This document shows, in pieces, positions 44,040 to 55,489 of a stretch of DNA of 64,000 nt. Location of the stretch: assembly GCF_037893015.1 (NCBI RefSeq), contig NC_133658.1, positions 880,989,043 through 881,053,042 of the forward strand, given 5' to 3'. Position numbers and translations under genes: made by a program. Under the pieces are notes generated by a model. That model saw only the letters and a program-made list of their open reading frames with translations, was not told where the DNA came from and made no database searches. The DNA comes from Macrotis lagotis (taxonomy: Eukaryota; Chordata; Mammalia; Peramelemorphia; Peramelidae). Position 1 is the stretch's first letter. Every line of letters starts with the position of its first letter.

Positions 44040-46450
44040 GCATTGGGGTGGTTTACAACAGTGAACTATTACTAACAGCTCATAGACCAATATTCCCCAA
44101 GCTAAATATTCATATTCAAGAGATGTGGAGACCCCAAGGTAAAGTGACCACCAGAAGATTTAATATCAAGAGATTAGAGGCCTTCTTTGAGCTGGAAAAG
44201 CTTGTTGCTAACTTGGAAGCAAAGTTAAACCAACACACAGCAATAGTAGAGCAGAGAAGTATTGGGCAACTTTCAGAGATCTGGTGTACAGCATGTATTT
44301 GCTTATCAGGGTCAGAACACTCAGAAACATCAAGACTGGTTTGATGAAAATGATGGGGGGGGGGGAATAGAGAAGCTGATAAATGAAAACCAAAAACTCC
44401 ACAGGGTTTACCAGCAGGACAGTTCTTCCATTTCTAAGAAGATAGTATTTAATTCTGCCAAAAGTAAAGTACAGGTGAAGCTAAAGAGATATAGGATTCT
44501 TGGCTCAGTAAGAAGGCAAATGAAATTCAGTTTTATGTGGAGAATAATAATCCAAAGTGCTTTTATGATGCCCTGATGGTAATTTATGGGCCAAAGATCT
44601 ATGGTGAATCTCAACTACTGAGTATGATGGAGTCCCATTGATTAGTTATAAGGACATGATCCTAGAGAGATGGGTTGAACATTTCTGTGGTTTTCTCAAC
44701 AGACTATCCTCAATCAATGCTGAAGTCATTGATCATTTGCATCAGGTTGAAATCGATTTCTTCCTAGCTGAAGTTCCAACTGAAGAAAACTTTTGAATTC
44801 CATTGGGTGCTTTCAGGTGTTGATTCTATTCTAGTTGAAATTTATAAGGTGAAGGTTCATTGCTCATATAAAAGGTGACTGAAATTTTCTGGGTTATAAG
44901 GCATGAGGAGGTTATCCCCCAGAAGTTCAAGGATGCCTCTATTATCCATCTCTATAAAGGCATTGCTGGCAAGGTTCTTTCCAGAGTCCTTGTTAATAGA
45001 CTGATTCTTTATCTAAAAGGGTCATCTACCTGAGAGCCAGTCTGATTTCAGAAAGGGTCTTTGATGCCAACAACTCCAATAAAAATCCTGGGGGCAGACA
45101 GAGATCTGCCTACATTTGTAGATCTAACCAAGATGCTTGATAGTATCAGTTGGGAGAGCTTATTATGTCAAAATTTGGATGCCTGGAGAAGTTCATCAGT
45201 ATTATATATCAGTCATGCTTTCCAGAATTCTGGATAGTGGATAATGCTCTTGTTCTTTCCCAGTGTCCAGTGGAGTGAAACAAGGCTGTGTGCCCTTGCT
45301 CCCATGCTTTCTTAGCATGATGTTTTCAGTCATCTTGTCAAACTCTTTCAATGATGATGATGATGAACTCAGCATCAATGACACCTACCATGCTGATGGT
45401 GAATTCTTACACTTGAAAAGGCTTCAAGTCAAGACCAAAATGGAGGGAGTATTGGTGCATGGTCTTTTGTTTGCATATGATTGGGCACTCAATGCAGCCT
45501 CTAAAGCTTAAATGCAACAAAATATAGTTCGATTCTCTGCCACTTGTGTTAATTTGGGCCTAACAATTAACACCAAGAAAATATAGGTGTTCCATCAGCT
45601 TGCACCACACCATCCATTTGAAGAACCATCAGTTACAGCAAATGGAGAAATTTTTAATTCTATGGATATGATCACTTGCCTTGGAAGTATGCTTTCTAAG
45701 ATAATGAGGTTGACACACGCATTGCCAGAGCTAGCTCAGTATTTGGGAGGCTCCAAAGTAATGTGTGGGAAAGAAGAAATATTAGACTGACTACCAAGCT
45801 GAAAGTCTACAGAGCCATTGCACTGATCTCATTGCTGAATGCCTATGAAACATGAACAATCTACTAACCCCATGTCAGAAAAACGAATCCCTTCAATTTG
45901 AATTGTCTTCGGAAGAGTCTGAAAATCACCAGGCAGACGAAGATAGCAGACACTGAGGTCCTTTCTCAAACTAAATTGTCAAGCATTCAGATTCAAACAC
46001 AGGGAGCACAACTCCAGTGAGCTGACCTCATTGTTCAAATGCCAAACATACAATTGCCAACAAAGCTATTTTATAGAGAATTCACACAGGGCAAGTACTC
46101 ACAGGAGGGTCAGAAATAGTGATACAAGAATACTTTCAATGTCTTTTAAAAGAAATTTGGAATTGATTAGGTACAGGAGACAAAGGCACAGGACCACCCA
46201 ACATGGCATGTCCTCATCAGAGAGAGTACCGTGCTCTATGAGCAAGGAAGAATGGAAGCAGCTCAAAAAAAACCATGAGATGTATAAGTTTAGAGAATCC
46301 ACTGGTGTGCACATGGTCTGTTTGTACTGGACCTGTAGTAAAGCATTCTGAGCTGATATTGGTCTGATCAGCCACAGTCAGACACACTGCAAGACTCTCT
46401 AACATAGTGATGTCATTTGGATTCTCTTTGAAGATAAACAATGATTTCTA
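44040..46450 (+). mobile_element. Decayed non-LTR retrotransposon (RTE-like) RT and C-terminal region
   Basis: Fragments of one ORF appear in order across frames. RPIFPKLNIHIQEMWRPQGK lies at about 44080. SSGVKQGCVPLLPCFLSMMF (45270) is an RT block with QGC. FAYDWALNAASKA (45470) stands where a FADDCALNA-type active site is expected, so the catalytic DD is lost. VTANGEIFNSMDMITCLGSM lies at 45615. YSQEGQ with SFKRNLELI-like words follows at 46090-46160. A last block, CSKAFRADIGLISHSQTH (46345), resembles a C2H2 finger. Several frameshifts and stops make it non-functional. The clade is my best match, not certain. Confidence 0.75.
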
Positions 46451-47190
46451 GTAACAACTCACATGGGCTTCTCCCATGCCAGCTCTATAAAATAGGTCAT
46501 AACAAATCTTATGATTCCTATTTTAAAGATGAAGAAATTGAGGCTCAGATATGAGAAGCAACTTCTATAGTCACAGGAATAGTGAGTGACAGTCTGGATT
46601 TGAATTTGGATCTCTTGACTTCTTAGAGAGGGAATTGGGCAGTAGTAGCTCAGTGTGGACTAAGAGAACCATGTTCAAATCTTGATTCTACCTTTTACTG
46701 TGTGGCCTTGGACCTCAGTCTCTTCATCTGCAAAATGAGCAGAGATGACTAAATGGCTTCTAAAGTCCCTTTCAGCTTTATACCTATGACCTTATGAATC
46801 AAAGTCTGGAGAGTCAACATAGTGTAGTCAAGTGGATACCAGGAATGGTATGTTTAAGGTCTATCTCCTAGCTGTGTGATCAGAGCAAAATCATTTAACC
46901 TCTGTGAGACTTAATTTATCCAATTGTAAAATGGAAATATTGTTACTTACCATAGGTACCTACTTAACTGGGTATGGTGAGGCTCTGTTCTTGACCGCAT
47001 GCTGGTCAAAATGACTCTGGCATCAGAGGATATTTTTCAAAACCTGCCTCCAAGCATATTAGATTTATAAGCTTAGATGAGTCACTTAATTTCCTTGAGT
47101 CTCAATTTCTAAACTAAGGGAGCTGTACTAGATGGGCTTTGATGTCCTTTCCAACTCTAAATCTATGTTCTCATGAAAGTATCAACTAGA
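46450..47190. mobile_element. MIR copies
   Basis: 46470-46620 antisense (GATGAAGAAATTGAGGCTCAG). 46640-46800 and 46815-47170 sense (GTTCAAATCTTGATTC, CCTCTGTGAGACTTAATTTATCC, GAGTCTCAATTTCTAAAC). Approximate. Confidence 0.6.
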
Positions 47191-47194
47191 AATA

Positions 47195-47541
47195 GTAGTG
47201 GTGATGGTACTCATAGTGGTGATGATGGTTTTTATAGTGGTGGTGAAGGACGTGTTGGTGCTAAGTGGTTGTGATAGTGATAACGGTGGTGAAGTTGGTG
47301 AAGGTAGTGGTATTACAGGTGGTGAGAGTGGTGAGAGTGGTGATGTGGTGATGGTAATGAAGGTTCTGATAGTGATGATGGTGATAGTGATGGTTGTTAT
47401 AGAAATGATGAAAGAGGTAGTGGTAGTGGAGATAGTGATGAATGGCAAAGTTGGTGATGGTGGTGATGGTAGTGGTGAAGGTGATAATGATGGTGTTGAA
47501 GATGGAGATAGTGGTGGTGATGGTGATCATGGTGATGATAC
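47195..47541. repeat. Degenerate (GTGATG)n tract, ~350 bp
   Basis: Long G/T/A-only stretch built from GTGGTGATGGTG-type triplets with many substitutions. Several frames stay open only because the triplets contain no stop. The top strand is almost free of C. Confidence 0.9.
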
Positions 47542-47864
47542 TTAGTCATCTGGAGGTCTTGGATTAAATGTGATAAAATATTTGATGATCAAACAGAATT
47601 TACCTAGAGTTAATTATTAATTATTTGGGAATAAGCAAAAATTTTGATGTGGTTTTATTTTTGTGACAGTAGTAGTCATATTTTGCACTTCTGATAAGAC
47701 CAACTCAGGTACAACTGGAGTAAGTGGTTTCCCCATCTTAAGCCAAGCAGATGTGTTTTGTTGCTCTGTTTTGTTGTTTTAATTATCTGGATTTTAAGAA
47801 TAGCTTTTGCTCCAAGGAAAAAGAACACTTCAGTAATGGTTAGAGGTATGCAGCTGTTCTTAGT

Positions 47865-48050
47865 GTTAGTCCATTCTCAAAGAAATTCAGTGACATCAGG
47901 AGGGTGATGCCTTGACCTGCAAGTGAATTAGATTTAAGCAAAGCAAAATTGTGCTAAGTTACCAGTCTCACTCTCTCCTCCAGAGTCATCAGAGTCCAGT
48001 GACAAGACATGGGTCAGGCCAACTGACAATGACCACAGGGCAGGGAGGTA
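47865..48050 (-). mobile_element. Long-tail SINE end, antisense
   Basis: GTTCTTAGTGTTAGTCCATTCTC, GTGACATCAGGAGGGTGATG, CTCCTCCAGAGTCATCAGAG. Confidence 0.8.
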
Positions 48051-48170
48051 GCTTGAGCCTTTCCCCAGGTCTCAGTTTGTCTGGGGCAACAACCACTCAG
48101 AATTAAAGGCCAGGTAAGAATTGAGGCATTTTTTTGTCTTTATAATTTATCTCCATAAAGAACTCAATCT

Positions 48171-48350
48171 GGGGGCAGCTAGGTGGTAGCAGTGGGGCAG
48201 CTTGGGCAGTGGATAGAGCACCGGCCCTGCATTCAGGAGTACCTGAGTTCAAATCTGACCTCAAATACTTAATAATTACCTAGCTGTGTGGCCTTGGGCA
48301 AGCCACTTAACCCCATTTGCCTTACAAAAACCTAAAAAAAGAACAAAAGA
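48171..48350 (+). mobile_element. tRNA-headed SINE with partly duplicated head
   Basis: The head GGGGGCAGCTAGGTGGTAGC is followed by a second GGGGCAGCTTGGGCAGTGG. The remainder is near consensus and ends in A-rich sequence. Flanks GAACTCAATCTGG and GAAATCAATCTGG indicate a target duplication. Confidence 0.92.
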
Positions 48351-48779
48351 AAAAGAAAGAAAAGAAATCAATCTGGTAAGGAAAGACCTTGAGTTTCTAG
48401 CCAGAAAAGAAACAATTATTTACACTCACTCTGTGTCCGGGAAACACAAACGGTGTGCAGGTGTGGTTTGGCCTAGGCCCTATTATTAGTGACCAGTCAT
48501 AAGAGGCAGAGTTTAAAAGGCATAGTCAAGTGGCTCCATTTGAATCCTAATGGATTTTATCAAAGCCTGGTTTACCGGGTTTTTTTTTTTTCAAGAAATC
48601 ATATGTGAAAACTAATGAGATGATTTTTTTTTTCAGAAAAAGACAAGCACGGTGAGAGAATAAACAAGTAGGGAAGAAAAAAAATCTAGGCCCCAAATCC
48701 CAAGATACCTTGTGAGGTATGGGACCAAAATTTCTATTTCTCAGGACAGATCCCCCACATGTAAAGGCAAGACTCCTCA

Positions 48780-48845
48780 CATGGACAGAGGGAGATGAGA
48801 AAGAGAGGGGGAAGAGAGGGAAGGGAGAAGAAGGAGGAGGAGGAA
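48780..48845. repeat. Purine-rich (GGAGA)n stretch
   Basis: Imperfect AGGGAAG and GGAGGA units. 48351-48779 is otherwise unassigned. Confidence 0.7.
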
Positions 48846-48927
48846 ACAGTAACATTATTAAATAGGAACTCTTTAGTTGGGTCCCCAGGGCAGCAACTAC
48901 AACTGTTCACCGAAGAATTCACAAACT

Positions 48928-49112
48928 GTTGTTAATCCTTCATTCTCAAAGAGGACCAAATGACATGAGGAGGTGATATCTTGACTCGCAAGTGAATTAG
49001 CTTTATGCGAGTCATAGTTGCGCAGTCATCAACCTCATTCTCTCCCCCCAAGTCATCGGAGTCCATTGGCAAGGCATAGGTCAGATGACTGGTGCTGGTC
49101 CCTTATTGTAGT
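48928..49112 (-). mobile_element. Long-tail SINE end, antisense
   Basis: GTTGTTAATCCTTCATTCTC, AAGAGGACCAAATGACATG, AAGTCATCGGAGTCCATTGG. Confidence 0.85.
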
Positions 49113-49323
49113 AACTGGGGTCATGGGGAAGTCAAATATTTGAAGAAGTGTTCAAACTCACAATGGGATCAGTCCCACCAAAGTCTAAAGGGAAGTACAA
49201 TTAAAAAAAGAGTTGAAAAGAATTGAAAAACTAATGCTAAAGAACAGTCAAAAATGGTGTAAAACAAGCAAATGCTTTCAGAGGAAGCTGGAACCATGAG
49301 AAATAGTTATTGAATTCTCTAAA

Positions 49324-49513
49324 GCAGGGACTTTTTTCTATGTTATGGACCTTTGGTCATCTGGTAAGGGTTATGGGCCCCTTCACCGAATAATTTTTTA
49401 AATATATGTAAAATAAAATGAATGATAATACAAAAGAAACCAATCAAAATACGGTATCAAAATATTAACAAAACAAATTCATGGATTCCAGGCTAAGAGC
49501 CCCTGTTCTAGTC
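49324..49513. mobile_element. Old non-autonomous DNA element with inverted ends
   Basis: Left end AAGCAGGGACTTTTTTC...TATGGACC and right end TTCATGGATTCCAGGCTAAG with AGCCCCTGTTC are inverted-like. The interior ATATATGTAAAATAAAATG and AAAGAAACCAATCAAAATAC is typical of an old mammal-wide element. Same family as 29032-29187. Confidence 0.6.
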
Positions 49514-51360
49514 TAGACATCTCAAGTTGGAAGAACAGTGAAAAAATCAGTAAATAAACAGAAGCAAAAAACTGGTTAGAAGCTAACAATTACTTTGGAA
49601 AAAAACTTCTTGTGGAAAAAATAATATACAAACTAGAGTATTAAAAAGTAGAAAAGGTCATTTTCTTGATAAAATTCCTGTTTTCATTTAAGGCTATATG
49701 AAAACCATTTTCAAATGAGTCAATAAAATCTGGGTATCTTCATTAGATTATTAAACATTTATCTAAAATATTTTGGAGATTATTTTTTTAACTTCTAGTG
49801 GGTTTATAAGACTTTTTTTTGCAGTGAGGGAATAATCATCCATGTTAAAAATATTGATATATAGAGAAGTAGGGTTTTCTAGAGTTATAAAAATTCCCAA
49901 AAGGAGAGGGAATACTGCCATTTTGCATCATGTCACACACGTGGAAAAAAAGATTAAGAAATTTATCCAATATTTCAGTGGCCTGGAAACTTGATACAAT
50001 CGAAGCTAGACTTGGAAAAATGAATATTCATCAGTGTGATGTGTGGTTTCATGAAGAAGAATTAAATAATAAATGTAATAGTTGGTGAACTCAATTAAAA
50101 TCAAGAAAAACACATAAAGCAAAAGTATTTCATATTAAAAGTTTTATTAAATGTAAAAAAGTAGTAGCGTTTATTGCATGTCAATAAATGTATTTTATTT
50201 TGACCAATAGAAGGAGCTTCTTCCCTTAAATTTAGCCTCAACTTCTGAGATAAAAAAAGTAGACACTTTCTCTGTTCTTTATTATCTCTTTATCTTCTCC
50301 AGCCTCTCCAAAAGAGAAGCTATGTGCAAAATATAAGGGAATATTAGCTGTCTCCACAGTCTAAGACACCAAGAAACCAAATGAGACTACAATTCAATGA
50401 AATAATAGCAGACCAAAGTTAATTCCTAATCCCTAATAGGATTATTTAGCTTCTGCTTCCCCATTGACCACTATGCTCTGGCAAGGAAGCATAGGTTGAC
50501 TCTCAGGCTTCCAAAAAAAAAAACCTTCAGAAAGAAGTAATGGTGGAGGAACAGACCTAGAACATCATGGACACAACACTTCACAATACCCCACCTACAG
50601 ATAGGTTTTTTTTTTATTGTTGTTGGACTAAATAATAGGATACATAAAAGAATATTTCTCTTGTGTAAATTTGTAAGAAAGAAAAGAGAAGGGAATGTAC
50701 GTTAGATAGTAATCAAATAAAAGATTAACAATGAAGAGAAAACATCTCCTGTATGTAGTCTTTCAGAAAGGAGAGGGTCAATAAAAGACTTGGAGAAGAG
50801 GCAAATGGTGAGATTGAAATGTGAGAAAGAAAAGGAAAGATCTTATTTCAGTGGTGGGAAGATTTTCCACTAAAAAATGGTCCCATGGCTAAAAAAGAAA
50901 TATTCCACAGTGGGAGATGGAGGATTTTAAAATAGGTGCAATATGCAGGGATTTGATACTTAAGGATCTTACTTCCAGAGGAGAATAAGACCTTTTGGGG
51001 CACTGGGATATTGAGAAGACATGGAGAATAGTAGGAGGACATAGACACAGAAATTTTATGGTAAATGGGAGGGGGGAAGCTTAATCTCTACTTATAGAAA
51101 TAAGACTGGTCTACCAAAGGACCCCTAAATTTTTTCTCATACTTTAATAATCTCAATAATCTTCCACATAGTAAAAACCAAGTGGATGAGTAAAGCATGC
51201 TCCCCACAAGATGACATGCAATGGAAATAGGCAGTCCATTGACTTAATGCATCAATTTAATTCAATTCAATTACATAAATATTTAAATACCCTGCATGTG
51301 TCTGTGTGGAACAGCAACAACAACAAAAAGCAAAATATTCCTTGCCCTAAGATAATGATT
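49514..51360. other. Unassigned AT-rich sequence
   Basis: I recognise no gene or named repeat. Purine-rich stretch at 50650-50850. Confidence 0.35.
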
Positions 51361-51640
51361 CTAGATTAGTTCTGCCTCAGAATCAGTTACCACAGAATTT
51401 GAGAGCTAAAGAGACTTCAACAATTATCTAGTCCAATTCACACGTGAAATGGATCCCCACTAATGGATGTCTAGCCTATGCTTGAAGATTTCCAAGGAAA
51501 GAGAACCCATCACCTCAAGAAGCTCTCATTGTACTTTGGAACTGCCTCTCTACAACTTTCATTTTTGCTAGTTTTGCTCCATGGGGCCAAAGCTAGTCCC
51601 TCTTTCATAAGACAACCTTTCAAACACTTAAGGACCAGTT

Positions 51641-51940
51641 TAGGGGCAGCTAGGTGGCACAGTGGATAGAGCACTGGTCTTGGAATCAGGAGAACAGCAA
51701 TTCAAATCCAGTCTCAGACACTAGACACTTGCTAGCTTTGTGACCTTGGGCATAAAATTTGTGACTGCCTCACATCCAGGGCCCTCTCCAATTTTCCTGA
51801 TATATATGTCTAGCCACTGGATTCAGTTGGCTCTGGAGGAGAAAGTGAGGCTGATGACTTAGCACACTCAAATCCAATTCATGTGCTTGTCATGATATCA
51901 CCTCCATGATGTCATGGTCTTCTTTGGGAATGAAGGATAA
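51641..51940 (+). mobile_element. tRNA-headed SINE, long-tail type
   Basis: AGGGGCAGCTAGGTGGCACA head to ATGAAGGATAAACACC, followed directly by a CAT repeat. Confidence 0.93.
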
Positions 51941-51972
51941 ACACCATCATCATCATCATCATCATCATCATT
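51941..51972. repeat. Trinucleotide repeat (CAT)n
   Basis: About ten CAT units at the end of the SINE tail. Confidence 0.93.
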
Positions 51973-52573
51973 ATAATATACTGTCTTCTCTACTCTGGGC
52001 TATATGGGTTTGCTTTCTTCAGCTTACTTTTACATGACATGGATTCAAACTGCAAGATCTGGGTTGTCCTCCTCTGGTTTCCCATGAAGCCCCAAACTGA
52101 AAACAATACTCTACATAGGGTAAAAGATAATCTCTTCAATTGGTAGATGCTGTCTCAGAGAGATAACATTACTCTTAAATATCAGAAGTGTAATTTGAAC
52201 CTATATCTTTTGGATTCAGAGTCTATACCACGTGACCTCAAGGAGATAACATTTTAACATGGATAGGTACCAAAATGTTATGCCAAGTAGAACCCAGATC
52301 TGAGTAGGAAGACTAGATGAGACTGACTTGCGTTTAGAAAATTACAGAATGCTTTCTGTGAGTACAAGCCTCAATATTATTTCCAAAGTCATATTCCTTA
52401 GACTAATATTTTCCAGGTGACTCTAGAAGACTGCACATCATGAAGCATATTGATCTCAAGATTTTTGAGGACCCAAAAGGTAGTAGAGAGAAGCATGACA
52501 GAAATTATCCAAAGCAGCATTATTACCCAAAAAGACCTATGAACAAAAGGTGACCTTAAAGATGTTATCAAGG

Positions 52574-52730
52574 GGGGCAGCTAGGTGGCACAGTAGATAA
52601 AGCACCAGCCCTGGAGTCAGGAGTACCTGGGTTCATATCCAGTCTCAGACACTTAGTAATTACCTAGCTGTGTGGCCTTGGGCAAGCCACTTAACCCCAT
52701 TGCCTTGCAAAAAACCCCCCCCCCAAAAAA
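52574..52730 (+). mobile_element. tRNA-headed SINE with perfect 16-bp TSD
   Basis: GGGGCAGCTAGGTGGCACAG to CCTTGCAAAAAAC followed by C and A runs. AAAGATGTTATCAAGG occurs at 52558-52573 and 52731-52746. Confidence 0.96.
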
Positions 52731-52794
52731 AAAGATGTTATCAAGGAAATCTTAAATCTGAAAAGCAGTGGAATGAGCCAAATCATGATCATTT

Positions 52795-52930
52795 AACCAA
52801 TCAATCAATCACCAAGCATTTATTAACCATTTACTATGTGCTAGAGACTATGGTCACAGGGGAAAAATTGTCACAATCCTTCCCCTCAGGAAGTTTATAT
52901 GCTATCTCAGAATCATGCACATTTATAAAT
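52795..52930 (+). mobile_element. L2/MIR-type 3' tail
   Basis: CAATCAATCACCAAGCATTTATTAACC, GTGCTAGAGACTATGG and CAGGAAGTTTATATGC. Confidence 0.65.
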
Positions 52931-52997
52931 ATGAACAGAATAAGTGAAAAAAACATTTATCAAACTTGTTATGCTATGTTATGTTGACAAGATAAAA

Positions 52998-53245
52998 GGA
53001 GCTAGATAACACAGAGGATAGAGCTCTGGGCCTGGAGTCAGGAAAACCTGAGTTCAAATCAGATACTTATTAGTTGTGTGACCCTGGGCACGTCATTTAA
53101 CCTCCTTTTATCTCTTTTTTTTTTCCTTAGTTGTAAAAGAGGGCTAATAATATCACCTCCCTTTAAGGAGTGTTATGAGAATCAAATCTTTAGCAGTGTC
53201 TAGCACATAGTAAGGGCAATGTACATGTTAGCTATTATTACTGTG
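52998..53245 (+). mobile_element. tRNA-headed SINE/MIR
   Basis: GGAGCTAGATAACACAGAGG, GAGTTCAAATCAG, GTGTGACCCTGGGCACGTC and GTAAGGGCAATGTACATG. Confidence 0.8.
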
Positions 53246-53279
53246 TGGGGGAGAGACCATGTACCTGAATGTTCAGTCC

Positions 53280-53515
53280 AGTCATTTTCAGTCCTGTCTG
53301 AATCTTCCTGACCCAATTTGAGGTTTTCTTGGCAAACATACTAGAGTGGTTTGCTCTTTTCTTTTCCAACTCATTTTACAGAAGAGGCAATTGAGGCAAA
53401 CATGTTTAAGTGATTTTTCCAGTTCACTCATCTAGTAAGTGTCTGAGGCCAGACTTGAACTCAGATCTTCCTGACTTTAGGCTCAGCATTCCAACCACTG
53501 GTCACCTATCAAGTA
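53280..53515 (-). mobile_element. Long-type SINE, antisense
   Basis: CATTTTCAGTCCTGTCTG, CTAGAGTGGTTTGCTC, CAGACTTGAACTCAGATC. Confidence 0.8.
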
Positions 53516-54004
53516 CATAAGTATAAACTAATAATAAGCTACATTTTTGAGGGGAAGACCCTGACAATTGGTTGAATCAGAAGGGCTTCATGTAGAAGGT
53601 GACATCTAAAACCAGGTATGATGGGTATATGTTTAAAGTTCCTGTGGTTGGGAGGTCTGAACCTGGGAGACAGTTTGAGTTCAGAAATTCTGACCATCTG
53701 TAGGGAAGTTATGGCCTCTAGGTGTCTAGGTTAAGGTCAGTATTATGGTGACCCCCACCCCAGGAGTGGAAGTGGGGCACCAAGTTGCCTAAGGAGTAGT
53801 AGACAAGCTTAGAAATAGAACAAGTGGTTCAAAGCTTCCATGTGATTCTAGATTGCTGTTCAACATAGAATACTTTGATCTCAAGATTTTGAGGACCCAA
53901 AGGGCAGTGAAAAGGAACATAGGCCAACCTTCCATACCAATCAGTTTTGAGATTCACCCATGAGTGTAATTTACAGCTCTGGTGAAAGAGGGAGACCCAA
54001 TTTC

Positions 54005-54208
54005 AGAAAGAAAGAAAGAAAAAGAAAGAAAGGAAGGAAGGAAGGAAGGGAAAGAAAGAAAGAAAAAGAAAGGAAGGAAGGAAAAAGAAAGAAAGATAAT
54101 GAGAAAGATAGAGAAAGAGGGAAAAAAGAAAGAGAAAAAGAGAGAAAGAAAGAGAGGGAGGGAGGAAGGAAGGAAGGAAGGAAGGAAGGAAGGAAGGAAG
54201 GAAGGAAG

Positions 54209-54251
<43 letters not shown>

Positions 54252-54432
54252 AAAAGAAAGGAAGGAAGGAAAAAGAAAGAAAGATAATGAGAAAGATAGA
54301 GAAAGAGGGAAAAAGAAAGAGAAAAAGAGAGAAAGAAAGAGAGGGAGGGAGGGAGGGAGGAAGGAAGGAAGGAAGGAAGGAAGGAAGGAAGGAAGGAAGG
54401 AAAAAGAAAGAAAAGAAAGAAGAAAGAAGTGA
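54005..54432. repeat. GAAA/GGAA purine tract with 188-bp higher-order unit
   Basis: About 425 bp of purines apart from rare T. A distinctive stretch AGATAATGAGAAAGATAGAG occurs at about 54094 and again at about 54282. The surrounding order of GAAA, GGAA and GGGA blocks is repeated with it, so two ~188-bp units stand in tandem. Confidence 0.93.
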
Positions 54433-55153
54433 CACATGAGGTGAATTTTTATGGTAATAGAATTAAGCAAGGTGAGGGCAAAGTACATAACAGATTATAG
54501 GAGTTAGTAAGTTCAAAAGGGAGATGGAGTATCATGTGTGAGCAATAAGATGATATTAGAATACATGAAAATTGATGCATAATGAACCTGGAAAATTCAT
54601 GAAGGAGTAGAAATGTCAAACAAAAGAGTTTGTATTTGTTCTGAGAGGCAAAGTCACAAGGGTTAGAGAGGAGGGATTCAAAGATGACCTGACCATTTTA
54701 TCAAGGACTGCAGGTAGGGACAAAGCCAAGCCATGTCAAAAAGTTCCAAATTAGAATCTAATTCTGGAGATACGAATAATTAGAAGCTACTATGAAGAAA
54801 TATTAGGAGCCAAGAGATCTGAAAGAGGTATATCCAAAATAAGAGTATAACCCCCGCCCCCCAATAACCACAAGTAGAACCGGAGGAGGAAAATAATATG
54901 GCTGTATGGTCATGTATTATAAGAGCTTCTGAAGGAAATTACACAAGGGATAAAAAATGAACTTCTAAGTGAAATCAGAGTTCTGGCAGAAAGAAATGGA
55001 AGGAAAACAAATAAGTTATAAAAACTTTGACCAAACTAAAAGACCTAGATGCTGCATTTCATTAAATCATAAATGAAAATTGTCTAGATTTATTAGAACC
55101 AGAAAGTAAAGTGGAAATATAAAGAATTCAGGTTACTTCCTAAAAGAAAATCA
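54433..55153. other. Unassigned sequence
   Basis: AT-rich, no gene seen. The A-rich wording at 54840-55140 is L1-like but too decayed to place. Confidence 0.35.
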
Positions 55154-55297
55154 AGGGGAAGCTAAGTGGTGTAGTGGATAGAGCACCAGCCCTGGAGTCA
55201 GGAGGACATGAGTTCAAATCTCAGCCACTTAATAATTATTTAGCTGTGTGTCCTTGGGCAAGTCATTTAACCCCATTGACTTACAAAAAAACCCCCA
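55154..55297 (+). mobile_element. tRNA-headed marsupial SINE
   Basis: AGGGGAAGCTAAGTGGTGTA head to ACTTACAAAAAAACC. AGAAAATCAA and AGAAAATCCAA flank it. Confidence 0.92.
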
Positions 55298-55489
55298 GAA
55301 AATCCAAAATAAAAACTCTCCAGAATGCCATGGTCAAAATCCAGTGTCAACAACAATAAAAAAATCATTCTCCTCCTTCTCCAGAGTATCCACAACAAAG
55401 AAAAAACAATTCAAACAGCCAGAAGGAAAGAAGAATTTAAATACAAAGGAACCTGGCAGGATCACACAAAGCTTGGCAGATACTGCTTT

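Larger units (their letters stand above)
51361..52135 (-). mobile_element. Old repeat (CR1-like), split by a SINE
   Basis: 51400-51640 and 51990-52135 read as one antisense element: GAACCCATCACCTCAAGAAGC, GTACTTTGGAACTGCCTCTC, then GGTTGTCCTCCTCTGGTTTC, CTGAAAACAATACTCTACATAGGG. Assignment to CR1 is tentative. Confidence 0.5.

Noticed and set aside
47182-47545. Overlapping open frames on both strands in the GTGATG tract
   Set aside because: Low-complexity repeat, not a gene.
53971-54488. Long frames of Lys/Glu/Arg- or Phe/Leu/Ser/Pro-rich sequence, also at 33062-33379
   Set aside because: Translations of GGAA/GAAA repeats; open only because the repeat lacks stops.
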